A DNA stretch of 64,000 nt from Lunularia cruciata (lineage: Eukaryota > Streptophyta > Marchantiopsida > Lunulariales > Lunulariaceae), in contig CAOYZS010000008.1 in NCBI GenBank assembly GCA_948567375.1, forward strand, positions 62,001 through 126,000, given 5' to 3'. Position 1 is the first letter of the stretch; each line of letters begins with the position of its first letter. Made by a program: the position numbers and the translations under genes. A model generated the notes under the pieces. It was not told where the DNA came from. It searched no databases and saw only the letters and a list, made by a program, of their open reading frames with translations. Shown here in pieces: positions 20,063 through 32,172 of this stretch.

Positions 20063-23000
20063 TACTCTTGCAAAAGAAAGAAAAGTTTTGGACAAATTTG
20101 GGGGATGCACCTAGGATAGAAAAGTCCTAAAAGAAATGGGAAGATGATCAGTCAGACAAGGAAAACTCGATGGTGAGATTGGAACTAAGCCTCACTTGTA
20201 TAATAACAACAAATCTGTTGCATGAGAACACAAATTTTTATGTTGCCATGACTAATCAGAAATGCCATCCACATAAAACTCAAGAAGGGTGGGAAGAACC
20301 CATGACTAATTGGTTATACGATATCACATCATAAGTTCTACAGAGGATTGAGAAACAAAAAGAAAGGAAGTATCATCTGCTCAAATTGTTCCCCTGGGAT
20401 TGCACGAGCTAATATTCCTTCTATATAATGAAGAAATATGATGTGTAAATAAACTTTTAAAAATGTATAATTTTATTTTTTTCATTTGTGTGGTAAATTT
20501 TTATTGGAATGATAAAATTTATCAAACACTGAATTTATAGTTTCATAGAGTTCAAAAAGTAGAGGATTAAAGAAGTGATCATAATTTTGAGAGGCCTTAG
20601 TGCTTTTAAACTCTCAAAAACTGAACTTTCATTTATTAAATATATAATAAATAGAATATTAAATATGCTAATCTAGACTAAATTGTCTTAAGAATACCTT
20701 TGAAATGTCTAATGTTTTATATTTTGATTTATAAGAAATTTAATTGCTTTAGAAAAGATCATCTCTAACAAAAACATAAGAATTCAGAGTGTACTAATGA
20801 ACAATAAAAAATGTGACATTTATTATGCATAAATCTCCAAAACTATTTTATGGATGAAGATACTATATTTTTTTTAACCTAATGATAATTAAGGATACCA
20901 TCATCTCATGTGTCATCTCTTGATGTGACATATAAATCTCTGATCATGGCTTGTTCTTTAAATATTAATATGCTATTTATCATTATTAAAATTTGAAATG
21001 TAGAAGAGCACTACCTTCCACAACCTTCTTTATGGATCTCAATTGGTCTTCTCCTTCAGCAATTTTATTCATGCTTTTCCATCCTGATCTAAGTATGGGT
21101 CTTTTTTCCTATTGCACTATTCAAATTGTGAAATTGGTGGAAATTTGAAAGATTGAGCTAAAATGCATTTGAACTAGTAATAAAGCTCTATCATTTGAGG
21201 AGATTACAAAGCACATGTAGAGCATCAATGCAATCAAAGAAGAACAAAACAAAGATAAAGATTTGTGAACTAGTCTAATAATTATTGGAGCAATGACAAG
21301 GAGGAGAATGGTGTTGTTCAAATTGTTAAGGTGGTATGATTTGCTTAACAAAGGTACAATTTTACACACCCAAAATTATGCATCTTGAAGTTGAGGTTCA
21401 TTGATGTAATTTTTTAAGTCCTTGATTTCATGGATTTTAGAAAGATGGCATGGAAGGTTATGGACTTTTTTTTTAAGATAAGTGGATCTTATCAAAGGTC
21501 ATTTTGGATACAAGAGTAGGAAAATATCAAGTCCTTGTGTAGGTTCAACTTGATGTTGATCTTGATAGATTTGTACATAATGAAAATGGGGTATATGGAA
21601 ATGAGAATGGAAGCCTTGAAGAATGAGGTATGTGTAGCAAAAGGTCTAAACATTTGGAGAGTTAATGTGGGATCTATTACGCCTTTTACAATTGAATTGC
21701 TTAAAGCAATTTTGACAAAGCTATTAGTAGTAAAAAGCTCAAAAGAGAGTAAGGAAATAAATGCCATAAATTTTGATGAAGCTAGTAGTAATAAAAAGCT
21801 CAAAGTAATACTTTGGCTTAAAAAAGATATACAAGTTGCATGAAATTAGTGGATGGATCATATTTTCCTTCAGCAAAAAAAGACTTGCATTTGACAAGGA
21901 AATATAGTTTAGCCAAAGAGATGCTACTCAATATACTATCATGTGGTTTGTGATGATAAGAAGAAGGGTATAAATTTTGCAAGAGATGAGATCTCAACAC
22001 CCAAGAGCTATTTTTGGGGGTGTATTTTAGCCGTTATTGACTTGTGTGCTTAAATGAAAATGGTGTATATGCAAGAATGATAGGGTCTTATCATGATAAG
22101 ACAAGTTTGAAAAATTCATCTTCTTGATCAAGTTGAATTCAATAGTAGATTGGCAATATTTTTAAGCAAATCAATATTTTTTTGAGGAAATCAAGATATG
22201 TTTCAATGAGGCACCTTGTATCCTTATTCATGGATGCACACACCCAAGATAAATAGAAGTTTAAGAAATGTATTGCTCAAGTCCATATTTTGAGTCAAGA
22301 TTGTATTAGTAGTTTGAAGGCTAGGCGGTATTCATTGTGGGAGCTCAAGATTCAACTATATTATTAGAGTAGCAATATCATTTGTTAAACTTCTATATTA
22401 TTAGCAACTATATTTATCAAGGTGGACTGGTGGTTGCACTATTTTGCACAACTTTTCATTCAACATGTCAAACATGTAGGTAAAGGAAGACAGAAATTTA
22501 TTCTTGATGTTGATTTGGTAAATCTTGAAGGAAGTATTGATAGGGAGGAGAGATTGAAGGTGGCCATTGGGATAGAGTAAGCTCATCTAAATATAGAAAT
22601 TTCTCACCAACTTCTACTGTACTTATCAGTTCCTTTAAATCAATTTCAATAACATGAGCATAGACCATTGATTTCCAATTGAGTCCCTCGTGTACAACCC
22701 AAAAAACCCTACATATTGACTTGCAAACCTTAAAGAGTTTTATGCAATTCATAAAAAACACATGGAAAATTAGGGATTTGAGATGCTTTTGCAATGCACA
22801 CCAACAAACACCATAGCGCAAACCAAACATTGTATGAGCACACCTACAAACCAAAGGGAAGCTTGGAAAATACCAAAATACCTATAAAAATCCCCACTTA
22901 TCAACATATCTCATCATCACACACGAATGCACATCAATTTCTGGTGCTTGGAATTTTGAAAATTTCAAAAATTTCTTCCCTTTCCTTTACTTTCTACTTT

Positions 23001-23084
23001 AAGTATAGGGATTTTTATTTTATGGAAGATATAACTTCATTTTGTATTTCTGCATAAAGTAAGCATAGTTAGCTATTTGGTATT
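20063..23084. other. AT-rich unassigned region
   Basis: About 3 kb with no gene I recognise. The longest open frames (21535-21843 plus, 22498-22854 minus) match no family known to me and show no flanking signals. TAGTAGTAAAAAGCTCAAA occurs twice (21725 and 21784) as a short direct repeat. It is probably old transposon-derived DNA. Confidence 0.4.
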
Positions 23085-24136
23085 TGTGTGGAGAGTTTTG
23101 AAATGCAAATCAGAGTGTGTTGGATGTTAGATTCTGTAGCTTGATCTTCATTCTATGTGTTTGATCTTGAGTGGAGTGCAATCGGAGCAATGCCTTGACA
23201 TAATTGAGAAGAATTATAGTGTTGGTAGTATTCTGCATTTGTGAGTGCAACGTAATGTTGATGTGAAGCAATTTTGATTGAGGAAGTTGTGCCTTCAATG
23301 GAGGGGTGGAACACAATTCTGTGGTGAAGTCATTTTGCAATGAAGTGCCATCTTTGGAAGAATCTAAATCATCACAATCAAGATTTAGTTGGACAAAATT
23401 TGCTACATTGTTGGCACTTATCTCTTCCATGATGCCTAAAAAATTGAAATTCCAATCCCGTGCCAAGAATGTAATCCAAAGTCTATTCAAGACCTCAATC
23501 CTAGCTATGACATCTAATCAAATTGCAAAACTCCTCACTACAAGTGCATTCTTAGTCCTCTTCACCATGATCTGCTCTCTAGTTCTTTGGCACTAGAAGA
23601 CTATCCCTTCTCTTGGACATGACATTCTAACCCCTTCTAGACTTTGGAAAATTTCACTCTCAATCAGCTTCTTTACACGCATTACTACAAGACAACTACT
23701 CAGAGGAACAAGATATCTACTTGACATATTCAATTTCCTTATGCATAGTTGCAATTTTATAGTACCCCAAAGTGTAGTCATTCTTCAATCAATTTCAAAA
23801 TCAACTCACACTTCTTTTGCATGTTGGTTTCCTATCACTGTCAAGGTATTCTTCTCCTGCCTTTGTCCTTTCTTGAAGTGTCCTTTCTTGCCTGGTTTGA
23901 CATATAGAAATGTTGTTTAACTGTCTTGGTATTGGCCTTTGCTTCCCGGTCTAAAGATGCCCTTCTTTAGATTTGTCTCTTCGTAACCCCATCCGAGTAC
24001 TTCCGGTTCCCAACCCAATGTCAACTTCTTTGGGTTTACTTTGAAGACACATAAGTCCATTCTTTCCTTCATAATTTGGCTTCCTCAATACACTTCTTCT
24101 TCAAAACTTTAACAAAACAAAAAATGTGGGTATGTC
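23085..24136. mobile_element. Family A LTR fragments joined in inverted orientation (A1)
   Basis: 23085-23402 matches the 3' part of the family A LTR in plus orientation, close to identical to the reverse complement of 35200-35510. From 23403 to 24136 the sequence matches the 5' part of the same LTR in minus orientation (compare 38000-38723), ending at ACAAAACAAAAAATGTGGG. The LTR middle is missing. The minus part includes LTR-ORF codons LNMSSRYLVPLSS and VRMSCPREGIVF. Confidence 0.75.
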
Positions 24137-24231
24137 GTGCGTATATACATCGCTACACAACATACATCGCTGTCAACATCATACACTAAAGAAACACAAC
24201 TCACACATAAGTCATACATAGACTCTAAAGT

Positions 24232-24803
24232 GCCACAATAATCAGATTGCTTACCACTCTCAACTCAACTCAACTCAGATCAGTACTTGATCTGTCACTC
24301 TATAAATTGCCAACAATTTGGCATTGATTACAGTCAAGCCACACCCACTCAAGCATAGAGAATCCAGGTGACGGTCGCCGGCCTCTATCCACCATAGCCA
24401 GTAACTCGAAGGCTCAACATCAGAGATGTGAGCTCTCTGGAGCTCACTTCAAAACTATACCCTCTTGGACTCGAGCTAGCACTGAAACCCTAACGGTCCC
24501 GTTGACGGCACACTCAACGGTGTGAATGGTACAAAGTGACGGTGGGCTCCACCGTGAAGTCAGTACCCCAAACACAAAATCTGACACAAAATCTCAGAAA
24601 GTAGTCTTTGAGAAATTGCTGAAATAACTCTAACTACTATCACTGGAACTCCAGTGTCCGAGCATCTAGATGCGGAACTACAAATGGTGTGACAGCTGTC
24701 ATGCGTATATACATCGCTACACAATATACATCACTGTCAACATCATACACTATAGAAGCACAACTCACACATAAGTCATACATAGACTCTAAAGTGCCAC
24801 AAT
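24232..24803 (-). repeat. Family B 3' LTR region
   Basis: 24232-24700 is a close copy of 33618-34070 (shared CAGATTGCTTACCACTCTCA, GGACTCGAGCTAGCACTGAA and CCGAGCATCTAGATGC). A 95-bp segment S (CGTATATACATCGCTACACA to GTGCCACAAT) occurs on both sides, at about 24139-24231 and 24709-24803. The minus strand next to the outer S reads CTAGAGGGGCAAT, a plausible polypurine tract. The LTR may therefore be S plus core with a second truncated LTR abutting it, or the core alone. The exact edge is unresolved. Confidence 0.65.
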
Positions 24804-24973
24804 TGCCCCTCTAGCTGGTGGTTAGGTCCCTCTAACTCCACATAGCCATCTACTCTAAGTATATGGTATACCCTCTAATGGGCAAAGATCAGGAGGCCGG
24901 GTGCTATGGAGCCCCATCGTTAGTCGCCTGTCTGCAATCTATACCATATAAAGAATGAACTAGCTATAGGTCA

Positions 24974-25117
24974 AGTACATCTAGGACATAACCACTGTCC
25001 TTGAGGAACCACCGTAAGGGGAGGAGTCATACATGCCATATGCCATCCTCTCGAACAGCTATCACACACTAACATAGTAGCAGCACCACCAGAAGAGCCA
25101 CATAACATACACCTCAA
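24974..25117 (-). CDS. PHD finger at the integrase C-terminus (family B)
   Basis: The 48 residues show the full Cys4-His-Cys3 zinc-binding pattern of a PHD finger: LRCMLCG, then LVCDSCSRGWHMACM, then PPL and GQWLCPRC. The W two residues before the final C-P-R-C is also canonical. It directly follows an integrase tail (RVLMLEGRDG, NCAPCHLPNIDGTMD) and ends at a stop, so it is the last domain of the polyprotein. PHD fingers typically bind histone H3 tails according to their modification; here it presumably steers integration or tethers the complex. The residues are intact, although the upstream integrase frame is broken at about 25303 by a shift and a TAG. Confidence 0.87.
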
Positions 25118-26240
25118 GCATGCACATACAAGTGCCAAGCTTGGGTCCATAGTACCATCAATGTTTGGAAGGTGGCATGGCGCACAATTGTGCACATGAT
25201 CCTTCCAAACAACACCATCACGTCCTTCTAACATAAGGACTCTAGATGGCAAAACCTCACGCACTCTCAAGATAGTGCGGCTTGTAGAAACATCAAGTGT
25301 CATCGGTGCTGTTTGCTATAGATATACATAATCGCCTGGATGAAATTGACGGATCGAGGATCTATAACCTCCTCCTCAAATGGTAGCATAGCGTAAAGTA
25401 TCTCTATGCTGAGCAATGCCAAGTTCTCAAAGGCCATTGACATCACTCTCCAAAAGATCTCTGCACGCTGAGAACATGCGCTCATCCATACATCGGGGTC
25501 ATCCAAGTCCAAAACTACAGTAGCATCTTGATGAATGGCTACAGGTAAATCTGGATCTTGTCCATAGAGTAGAAAGTATGGAGAGAAGGATGCTAAGGAG
25601 GCTTGCTGGCTCAACCGATAGCCCATGGCAAACCAAGGTAACCGGAGATCCCAATCTCCCAAGTGGCCTCTCTGCAAACCATACTTTTGCAATCCTCTCT
25701 TCACCGTCTAAACCACTCTCTCTGTTAAGCCATCTACCTCAGGGTGATCTTGGGATGTCGTATAATGATCAATCAAAGCCTTGTCACACAAGACCTGAAA
25801 CTCCCCCAAGAACTCTATACCCTGATCAATCAAAACCTCAGCAGGTGCACCAAAATGACTAAGAACTCGATTCAGGAACGAGTAAGCTGTCCCTTCACTA
25901 GACTTGTCAGGAAGTGCCACCAACTCAATCCACTTGGAGAAGTGCTCCACCATCACCAAAACATACCGATGATGTCTTACAATCAGCGGTAAAGGTCCGG
26001 CAAAGTCTAAACTCCAATGGTAACCTAATCCCATGATAGGTAATAGGTGTAACTATGGCGTAGGAGCATTGAATGATGCTCTAACTCGGTCACAAACCAC
26101 ACATCTGGCAACAAACTGCTGTACCACGGTCTGCATACCGCGCCACCAATAATGACTCTGGAGTAAGCTATATGTACGCTTTACTCCAAAATGTCCTAGC
26201 TCCTCATGAGCATGACGGACCAACTGTGGTCTCTGAGATG
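25118..26240 (-). pseudogene. Integrase of family B
   Basis: On the minus strand, the zinc-binding HHCC domain is HAHEELGHFG...CVVC near 26.1-26.2 kb. The catalytic core has D in SLDFAGPLP, D in VLIDQGIEF, and E in GLTERVV, the DD(35)E triad. The core continues in another segment (KRGLQKYGLQRGHLGDWDLR; LYGQDPDLP). The C-terminal HPGDYVYL module is readable only in a different frame at about 25310-25340, with one TAG. Typical gypsy integrase order; it leads into the PHD finger. Confidence 0.83.
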
Positions 26241-26559
26241 GAAGTGGTACTACTCACACTCTACCATCCTCTCATACACGCAAAAGGTGTCTACCCTCCA
26301 ATCTGAACCGTCTGGCTTGCTGAAGAACACGGTCTCTCTCCTTGGCCCCAACTGTGCCACCTACAACACCAGTGCGAAGATAGTTGATCACTAAGACATC
26401 ATCATGAATGTCTCGCTGAATTGTACCAATATCTTCACTCTTTGGATCTATGACCTCAATAACTCCTCCTGTATGCGCTGAGAGAGATATCACCAAAGCC
26501 TCTACAAATATACATAGAAAGGCTGATGCATGCCAACCTAGCACCATCTCCTCATCTGT

Positions 26560-27068
26560 CTCACCATGCCAACGTGCTCCGGTCTGATCCTGCTAGCTGG
26601 GACATGGGTTTCTACTCAACCTATTTGCATCACGGTTCACCACTCCAAGTCTATGAACAACCATGAAATCATACTCCTATAAAATCAGAGCCCATCGTGC
26701 AAGCTTCCCTGAAAGCTTGTCGGACTCCATCAACCACTTCAGCGGCTGATAATCAATGATGAGAGTGAAGGGGTTACCAAATAGGTAACATTGGAAATGT
26801 GCTACTGCCCAAATTGCTGCCAAACACTCTCCCTCATATGAACTATACTTCGCCTCCACTGAATTGTTGGAGCGACTAGCATAGGCCACCACAAACTCCT
26901 TCCACTCATCATCATGCTAGGTGAGCACCGCTCCAAGCCCCAACATACTCCAATCAGTGTGAACCTGAAATGGTCGTCCTGTGATCGGTCTCCTCAAAAT
27001 ATAAGCGGATGTCAACCTCTCCTTGAGCTCTCAAAAGCTCTCTCTTGCTCATCTCCCCAACACCACTC
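26560..27068 (-). pseudogene. RNase H of family B
   Basis: AYASRSNNSVEAKYSSYEGE (with the E that serves catalysis), CLAAIWAVAHFQCYLFG, the DYQPLKWLM block and LARWALIL are clear in one frame. The N-terminal strand, where the first catalytic Asp lies, is in another frame near 26950. Confidence 0.8.
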
Positions 27069-27840
27069 CTATATAAGCTTGGTTAGCTTCGTCAAGGCCT
27101 TGGCAATGACACTAAATCCTCTAACATAGCGGCGATAGAAGTTTGCCAACCCAAGGAATGCTTGCAGTCTGCTCACATCCGTAGGCCGAGGAATACGTGC
27201 AATAGCCTCCACCTTGGTCTGCTGAACACCAAGTCCTCCGGGGTATATAGTGTGACCCAAATACTCAACCTGCTCGTGGAAGAACCTACACTTCCCAGGA
27301 TGTAGTTTGAGTCCATGAGATCTCAACCTCTCAAACACCTCCAACAACTGTCTCTCATGCTCCTCCACAATAGTGCTATAAACCAAAATGTCATCAATAT
27401 AGCACCGAGCAAAATCCAATCCAGCTAGGATCCTATCCATGACACTCTGGATCTCAGCATGAGCGTTCTTCCCTAAAACACTCCCTAAACCCTAACACAT
27501 CCTCGCCGTGAGGATCAATAGCCCAAAATGTGATATTGGACTTATCATGCTCCCTGATCGGCAACTGATGATATCCCGCTCGAAGATCCAAAGTATTGAA
27601 GACCTTTGCATGCCCAATCGTATCAAAAATCTCGTCCGGTGTAGGCATGGCATACCGATCAGCCTTGTTCTGTCGGTTGATAGGACGGTAATCTCCACAC
27701 ATCCGCCTATCTGTGCAGTTGCCATGCATATCCTTCTTGGCTGGCATCATTGTTGTTGATGCATACTCTCCATGTGAAATCTCCACCAAACCAGCCTCAA
27801 AAAGGTCACTACTCCGGCTTTGAATCAATGTCCTCTCCAT
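27069..27840 (-). pseudogene. Reverse transcriptase of family B
   Basis: Two open segments divide a typical Ty3/gypsy RT. The first holds CGDYRPINRQNKADRYAMP and NTLDLRAGYHQLPI (motif A, catalytic Asp). The second holds CYIDDILVYS (motif C, YxDD intact) and LKLHPGKCRFF...VEYLGHTI. A frameshift at about 27450 separates them. The conserved FLGLANFYRRYV follows. Confidence 0.87.
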
Positions 27841-28424
27841 ATCACTATATCGATAAGGACGTCAAAAAACTAGTGTGTCGCTAGTCAGCTCAATCCGTAT
27901 ACCAGGTCCCTTTAGAGCACCCAAATCCTTCATACTGAAGGCAAAATAGCTCGTGTGACTCCTCAAGAACCTCCAAACCCTCAGTCTTTCCTCTCCAGTA
28001 AACTTGGGTCCAAGATCTGGCTCCCAAGTATCCTCTGTAACTGTAGTAGGAGTGGAAGACGTACTGATTGGCTGCTACACTGGGCCCTTGGGAGCAATAG
28101 TGTCTTGCTCCCGACCACTAGAGGTCCAACCTCTGTGCAAAAAACTCCCTCCACTCTGGCTGCAAGCTCCACACGTCCTCTAGCTGCATCCCATGTGGAC
28201 CAAGGGTGTAATCCAAGTAGCCCACGCTCACCTAGATGGACTCCAAGTAGACCACTCTCCCTAGTAGCTACTGGATGTGTCCCAAGAATACCATGTCTAT
28301 TGGGTCCATTGCCCCCAGCATGTGCCTGAATCGTCTCGATAGGCACAGGGCTCACAAGTGTCCGAGTGGTGATGCCTATCAAGCGCATCCTACGCTGCTC
28401 TGCCAAGCCAAGGCTCACAATCCA

Positions 28425-29690
28425 GGTCAAACAGTTCAGGTCCATAGCTTGACCTAACACGTGATGCTTGGATGCCTCTTACACTGCTGGAACAGCAATA
28501 ATACCGGTGTGAAAACCCATTGCCCGCTCTCTCTCATCAGCGTTGGGTTCCACCAACTGCTGTAACTGTGAGTCCCAAACAAGTCTAGGTCCTCCCACTT
28601 GAAAAGCATGAGAGCTTGGGAAACTCATGAGTGTGGGAAATGCAGCTCTAGGCTATCCAACTAGATTTACCACTGCCATAGGTGACCTATCAGCCACTAC
28701 CACCGTCTGAGACTAACGCCCAACATCCAAGATATCATCAACAAGAATGTGGTCCAATTGCTGAATCCCATCATAAGCACGCTGTAGAACCTCTCTGGGT
28801 AAGAGGTTTGTCCACCAAAGACAAAGACGATGAGCCTGTGATCCCACTCTGGCTACATCTAACAATACAGCAGGTCCCATCCAAGAATGGACCTGATGTG
28901 TACTCCCCACCACTCTAGTGCGAGAATCACCTATCAAAGGAACGTTCTCCAAAAGGTAAGTTGGAGAAACGGACTGATGAACCTGGAGATGTCGTAATAT
29001 CCGTAACATCTCCCAAAACACACCAAAACGAGGATTTTGAAGACACAATCCTCTACCAGCATGTGTTTGTCCTTGACATGGCCATCCAGAGATCACCAAG
29101 TGAATAGGCCCATGTCTCTCTAGGTCATGCGCCCCCTATAAGGAAATGTCTCCTGGTAGGGCCTTTTGGTAACCTCTGACTACTGACATCGGTAATGACT
29201 CCGGATACCGATAGGCCAAGTGTGCCACATGATGAAGAGAGACTCGCCTAGCAGTCTCATCTCTCTCTACATACAAGTACCTCTGTACTTGGATACCCGC
29301 CTGTAACATCGCAGCTAGTCTGGTGTTGATCCCACCAAACAACTCCAATAGGCATATCCCCTCTACTACATACTACCAAGCAATGACTGTGGTATGTAGA
29401 GGTGTCAAAGCAATCGCCTGTGGAGGCTCATCCTCACACTCATCTCTTGATGGTACGAAGGCTCCACTCCAAGCTTGCTGCACCAACTGATCTGCATGCC
29501 GCTGCAATGCCTCCTCTGAACTCCACAATAGAACATCCAAGGTGGATGGAACAATCCCACTCGTACTCCACAGCCGAGTGATCTCCTTTGGTACTAAAGT
29601 ATCATGTGCATGGGCGTTCCCCTCCAACAAGTCACTAGGCCAAGTAACTGCACCACTGAAAGCTAAAACTGATGCTGCCATGGTCCCGGA
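28425..29690 (-). pseudogene. Cytosine-5 DNA methyltransferase domain inside the family B polyprotein
   Basis: One minus-strand frame runs from about 29681 past 28430 with only a few stops (mostly TAG; at 29375, 29138, 28715, near 28650 and 28481). C5-methyltransferase motifs appear in order: I, LLELFGGI (29331-29354; S-adenosylmethionine binding); IV, GWPCQG with the catalytic Cys codon at 29078-29076; VI, YLLENVP with the catalytic Glu (about 28945); VIII, SQAHRL (about 28830); IX, a DERERAMGFHTG block (about 28505-28540); X, LGQAMDLNC (28430-28457). The target-recognition region between VIII and IX is short. The domain lies between protease and RT. It would methylate cytosine C5 in DNA; target context cannot be inferred. 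The premature stops make this copy dead, but all catalytic residues survive. Confidence 0.88.
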
Positions 29691-30350
29691 CTGTAGTGAG
29701 CCAAGACTGCTACTATTAAAGCGTACTGGTAGGCGACATACCCGTCCCTCACCAGACTGCCAACTAGGTCTATAAGAGGTTGTCTCCTCTCAATAGTCAA
29801 TGCTGAAACCCATAGGGTATAACACTACTCCCCCAACTAGCACATCATATGACTCAACTATCGTCGCAATAGCCTAAGCTCTCACCCCCGAGCTATCAGT
29901 CGGATGACCAAGTTGAACCTGGACAACAAGCTCCCCACATGTGATGTATTGTGTCGGACCACCACCTAGAGATGTTGGATCTGAAATGGACACCTCTCCA
30001 CATCGGTCTTCCGTAACTCCAGACCGACAACTACAGCCTTCCCCAACATAAGGGGCTACGCACCAGAGTCTAACAAGACTCTCTGTGGTGTATAGACCTT
30101 CCTTGAAGGCCCCACCAAACAAAAAATCCCCCTCTGGTTATCCAATAGGACAACACCAGGTGTACACCGCGCTCTCTCAAAGGCCGGTCTAGCTGGCAAC
30201 TCCTCCAGTCTAGCCGCTGCTACCTGCCATAAACCACTGGTTGCTGAATGGATCCCATGTTCCTCAACCAAGTCAGCTCCACTACCAACCACCTTTGCTC
30301 TAGTAGTAGGAACTGCACCATCCCTACTCTCACACAACGTGGCAGCCAAC
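29691..30350 (-). pseudogene. Protease region of family B
   Basis: The minus strand gives RVLLDSGA near 30056-30079, the aspartic protease active-site D-S-G preceded by hydrophobic residues. Stops and a frame change at about 30220 separate it from gag. Downstream residues up to 29690 are poorly conserved and I do not recognise the flap. Confidence 0.6.
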
Positions 30351-32172
30351 TGGAATACTGGGCTGGGTCAACTCCTAATGTAAACATATCATTGGCCAAA
30401 AACAAAGGACACCGCATAGTCAGCTGAGCCGCCCCCAACATCATGCTAGACTCAGTCTCGGTAGTAGCAGGTGGTTGACTAGCAGGTGGTTGACTAGCAG
30501 GTAGTCCATCATGTACTCCATCACCACCTACCACACCTACACTAGGACGTCTAGGAACCATGGATATCGTCTGCAATGCCTCAGATAGTGTGAAAGACTG
30601 GGGAAGTCTGACTTGTCTCCCAACCTTTCCTCTCTATGGGTCCAACTCCACTGATGCTCCTCTAGGCTCTGGAGCACGTACTGCACTCCTAGTCACTGCT
30701 GCAGATGCATCCACTTGGGCTGCTCCGCACATGAAGTCCAAAGCATCTCTATCACCAGCATATGAGGTGGAAGCCTCAGCACCCGAATCTGGTCTCTTCT
30801 GAGCAATAGCCATACTAGCCAATCTATGCTCCAACTGCTCAATCCGAGTAGCCATAGCTGTGTCAGACGTAAGGGCAGGTACTGCATCCCTACTAGGTGT
30901 AGATCCTCTACCACCACCTCTACCACCTTGTCATCCATGAAATGGAGCTCCTCTACTACCAGCCATAGCAGCCCTACCACTCCGTAACTCCGGGTGTAGG
31001 TCAAAACACCGATCACTAGTGTAACCAAATCTATGGCAATGCTCACATTGCCTCTGTGTTGGCTGTGATGCATCCGAGGTATCAGGTACACTACCCTGAG
31101 TACACTCTCTCCGATGGTGAGGTCCACCACAAGTCCAACAAGCAACACCACCACTCATTGGCTGCTGCTAACCCAAAAATGAGGGTAAGGGTCTAACTCC
31201 ACTAGGCCCTCCACTCGCTCCATAAGATCTAGGCTGTCCACCCTGTCCTCAAAAACCAACTGGGCGTGGTGCACTCTGCTGCACTCTAGAAGAAGTCACA
31301 GCCATGGATGAGGTCTCCCTACTAAATCCAGATGTCACCACTCTCTCCTCCACCATATTGAGCTCAATACGCTCAGCCAAACCAAAGACTACTGCCAAAG
31401 TGGGCGAAGTAGCTTGCAACAACGTAGCATCATGAACTCTATGTTGCAACTCCCTGTCCATTATCCCATACCAAAACTGGACTGCCTGGGCCTTAGTAAC
31501 CCCCTGAGTGAAACTGATCATCCGCCTCATGCGAGTATATGCCTTGCGTAGGCTCTCTCCAGCCTTCCGCTGGAACTCCTGCAAGCTCCTCAGCTTGTCA
31601 GTCTGCACTCCTTGGTAGTTCTGCCTCAAACATAGGAAGAACTCCACCATGGGGTTAGGCCCCAGTACCACACCACCTCTTGCAGCGGTACCTCCACTCA
31701 TAGTAGCACTATCTCCAACTAGTGCACCTCCACTAGCTCCACCAACACTACTCGAGCTAGAACTCGTAGGTACAGTTGATCTACTCCTGGCCACCAAGCC
31801 TGAAGTGATGGAGACATAGTGTGGAGACCAATATTGTCTCCATAACTCAATCTCCTCCAAATATGCTCTCCTGAACTCATGGTAGTCATCCATTGGCGGA
31901 CCCTCCAAGTGCTGAAACAACCCCTTCCATGCCATGAAAGGTGTGAACAAAGTTGGGTTCCGCATCTACTGCAGATCACACCAACTATCGAACTCCTGGA
32001 TGAAGTCATCTAACTCAATGGTACCCACTGTACCAGAGTAACGCCTAGGGCCTTTGGAGGCCCCATAAATCTCGTCCATGTCCCACAACAATGGTGTGGA
32101 CACACCAAGTGCACTCTCAACTAAATCAGCTCCTGTGTCAAACTCCAACTCAGAGTCAATCTCCTCCCTCAC
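30220..32172 (-). pseudogene. Gag of family B with two zinc knuckles
   Basis: A single minus-strand frame (TAG stops at 31968-31966 and 31251-31249 and a few more) reads a gag with an N-terminal acidic part, a retrotransposon-gag core (NPMVEFFLCLRQNYQGVQ, LRSLQEFQRKAGESL, VQFWYGIMDRELQHRV), and two nucleocapsid-like knuckles near 31.0-31.15 kb: CWTCGGPHHRREC and CEHCHRFGYTSDRC. In the second the expected His is replaced by Tyr. A Ser/Pro-rich tail follows. Confidence 0.8.

Noticed and set aside
22498-22854. A 118-codon minus-strand ORF with VVHEGLNWKSMV and VIEIDLKELIS.
   Set aside because: No family recognised, no start or splice context, and it is embedded in AT-rich repeat-like DNA. Left unassigned.
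27492-27725. A 77-codon ORF across the family B RT in a second minus-strand frame.
   Set aside because: It is a shadow of the real RT frame, which shows the conserved RT motifs.
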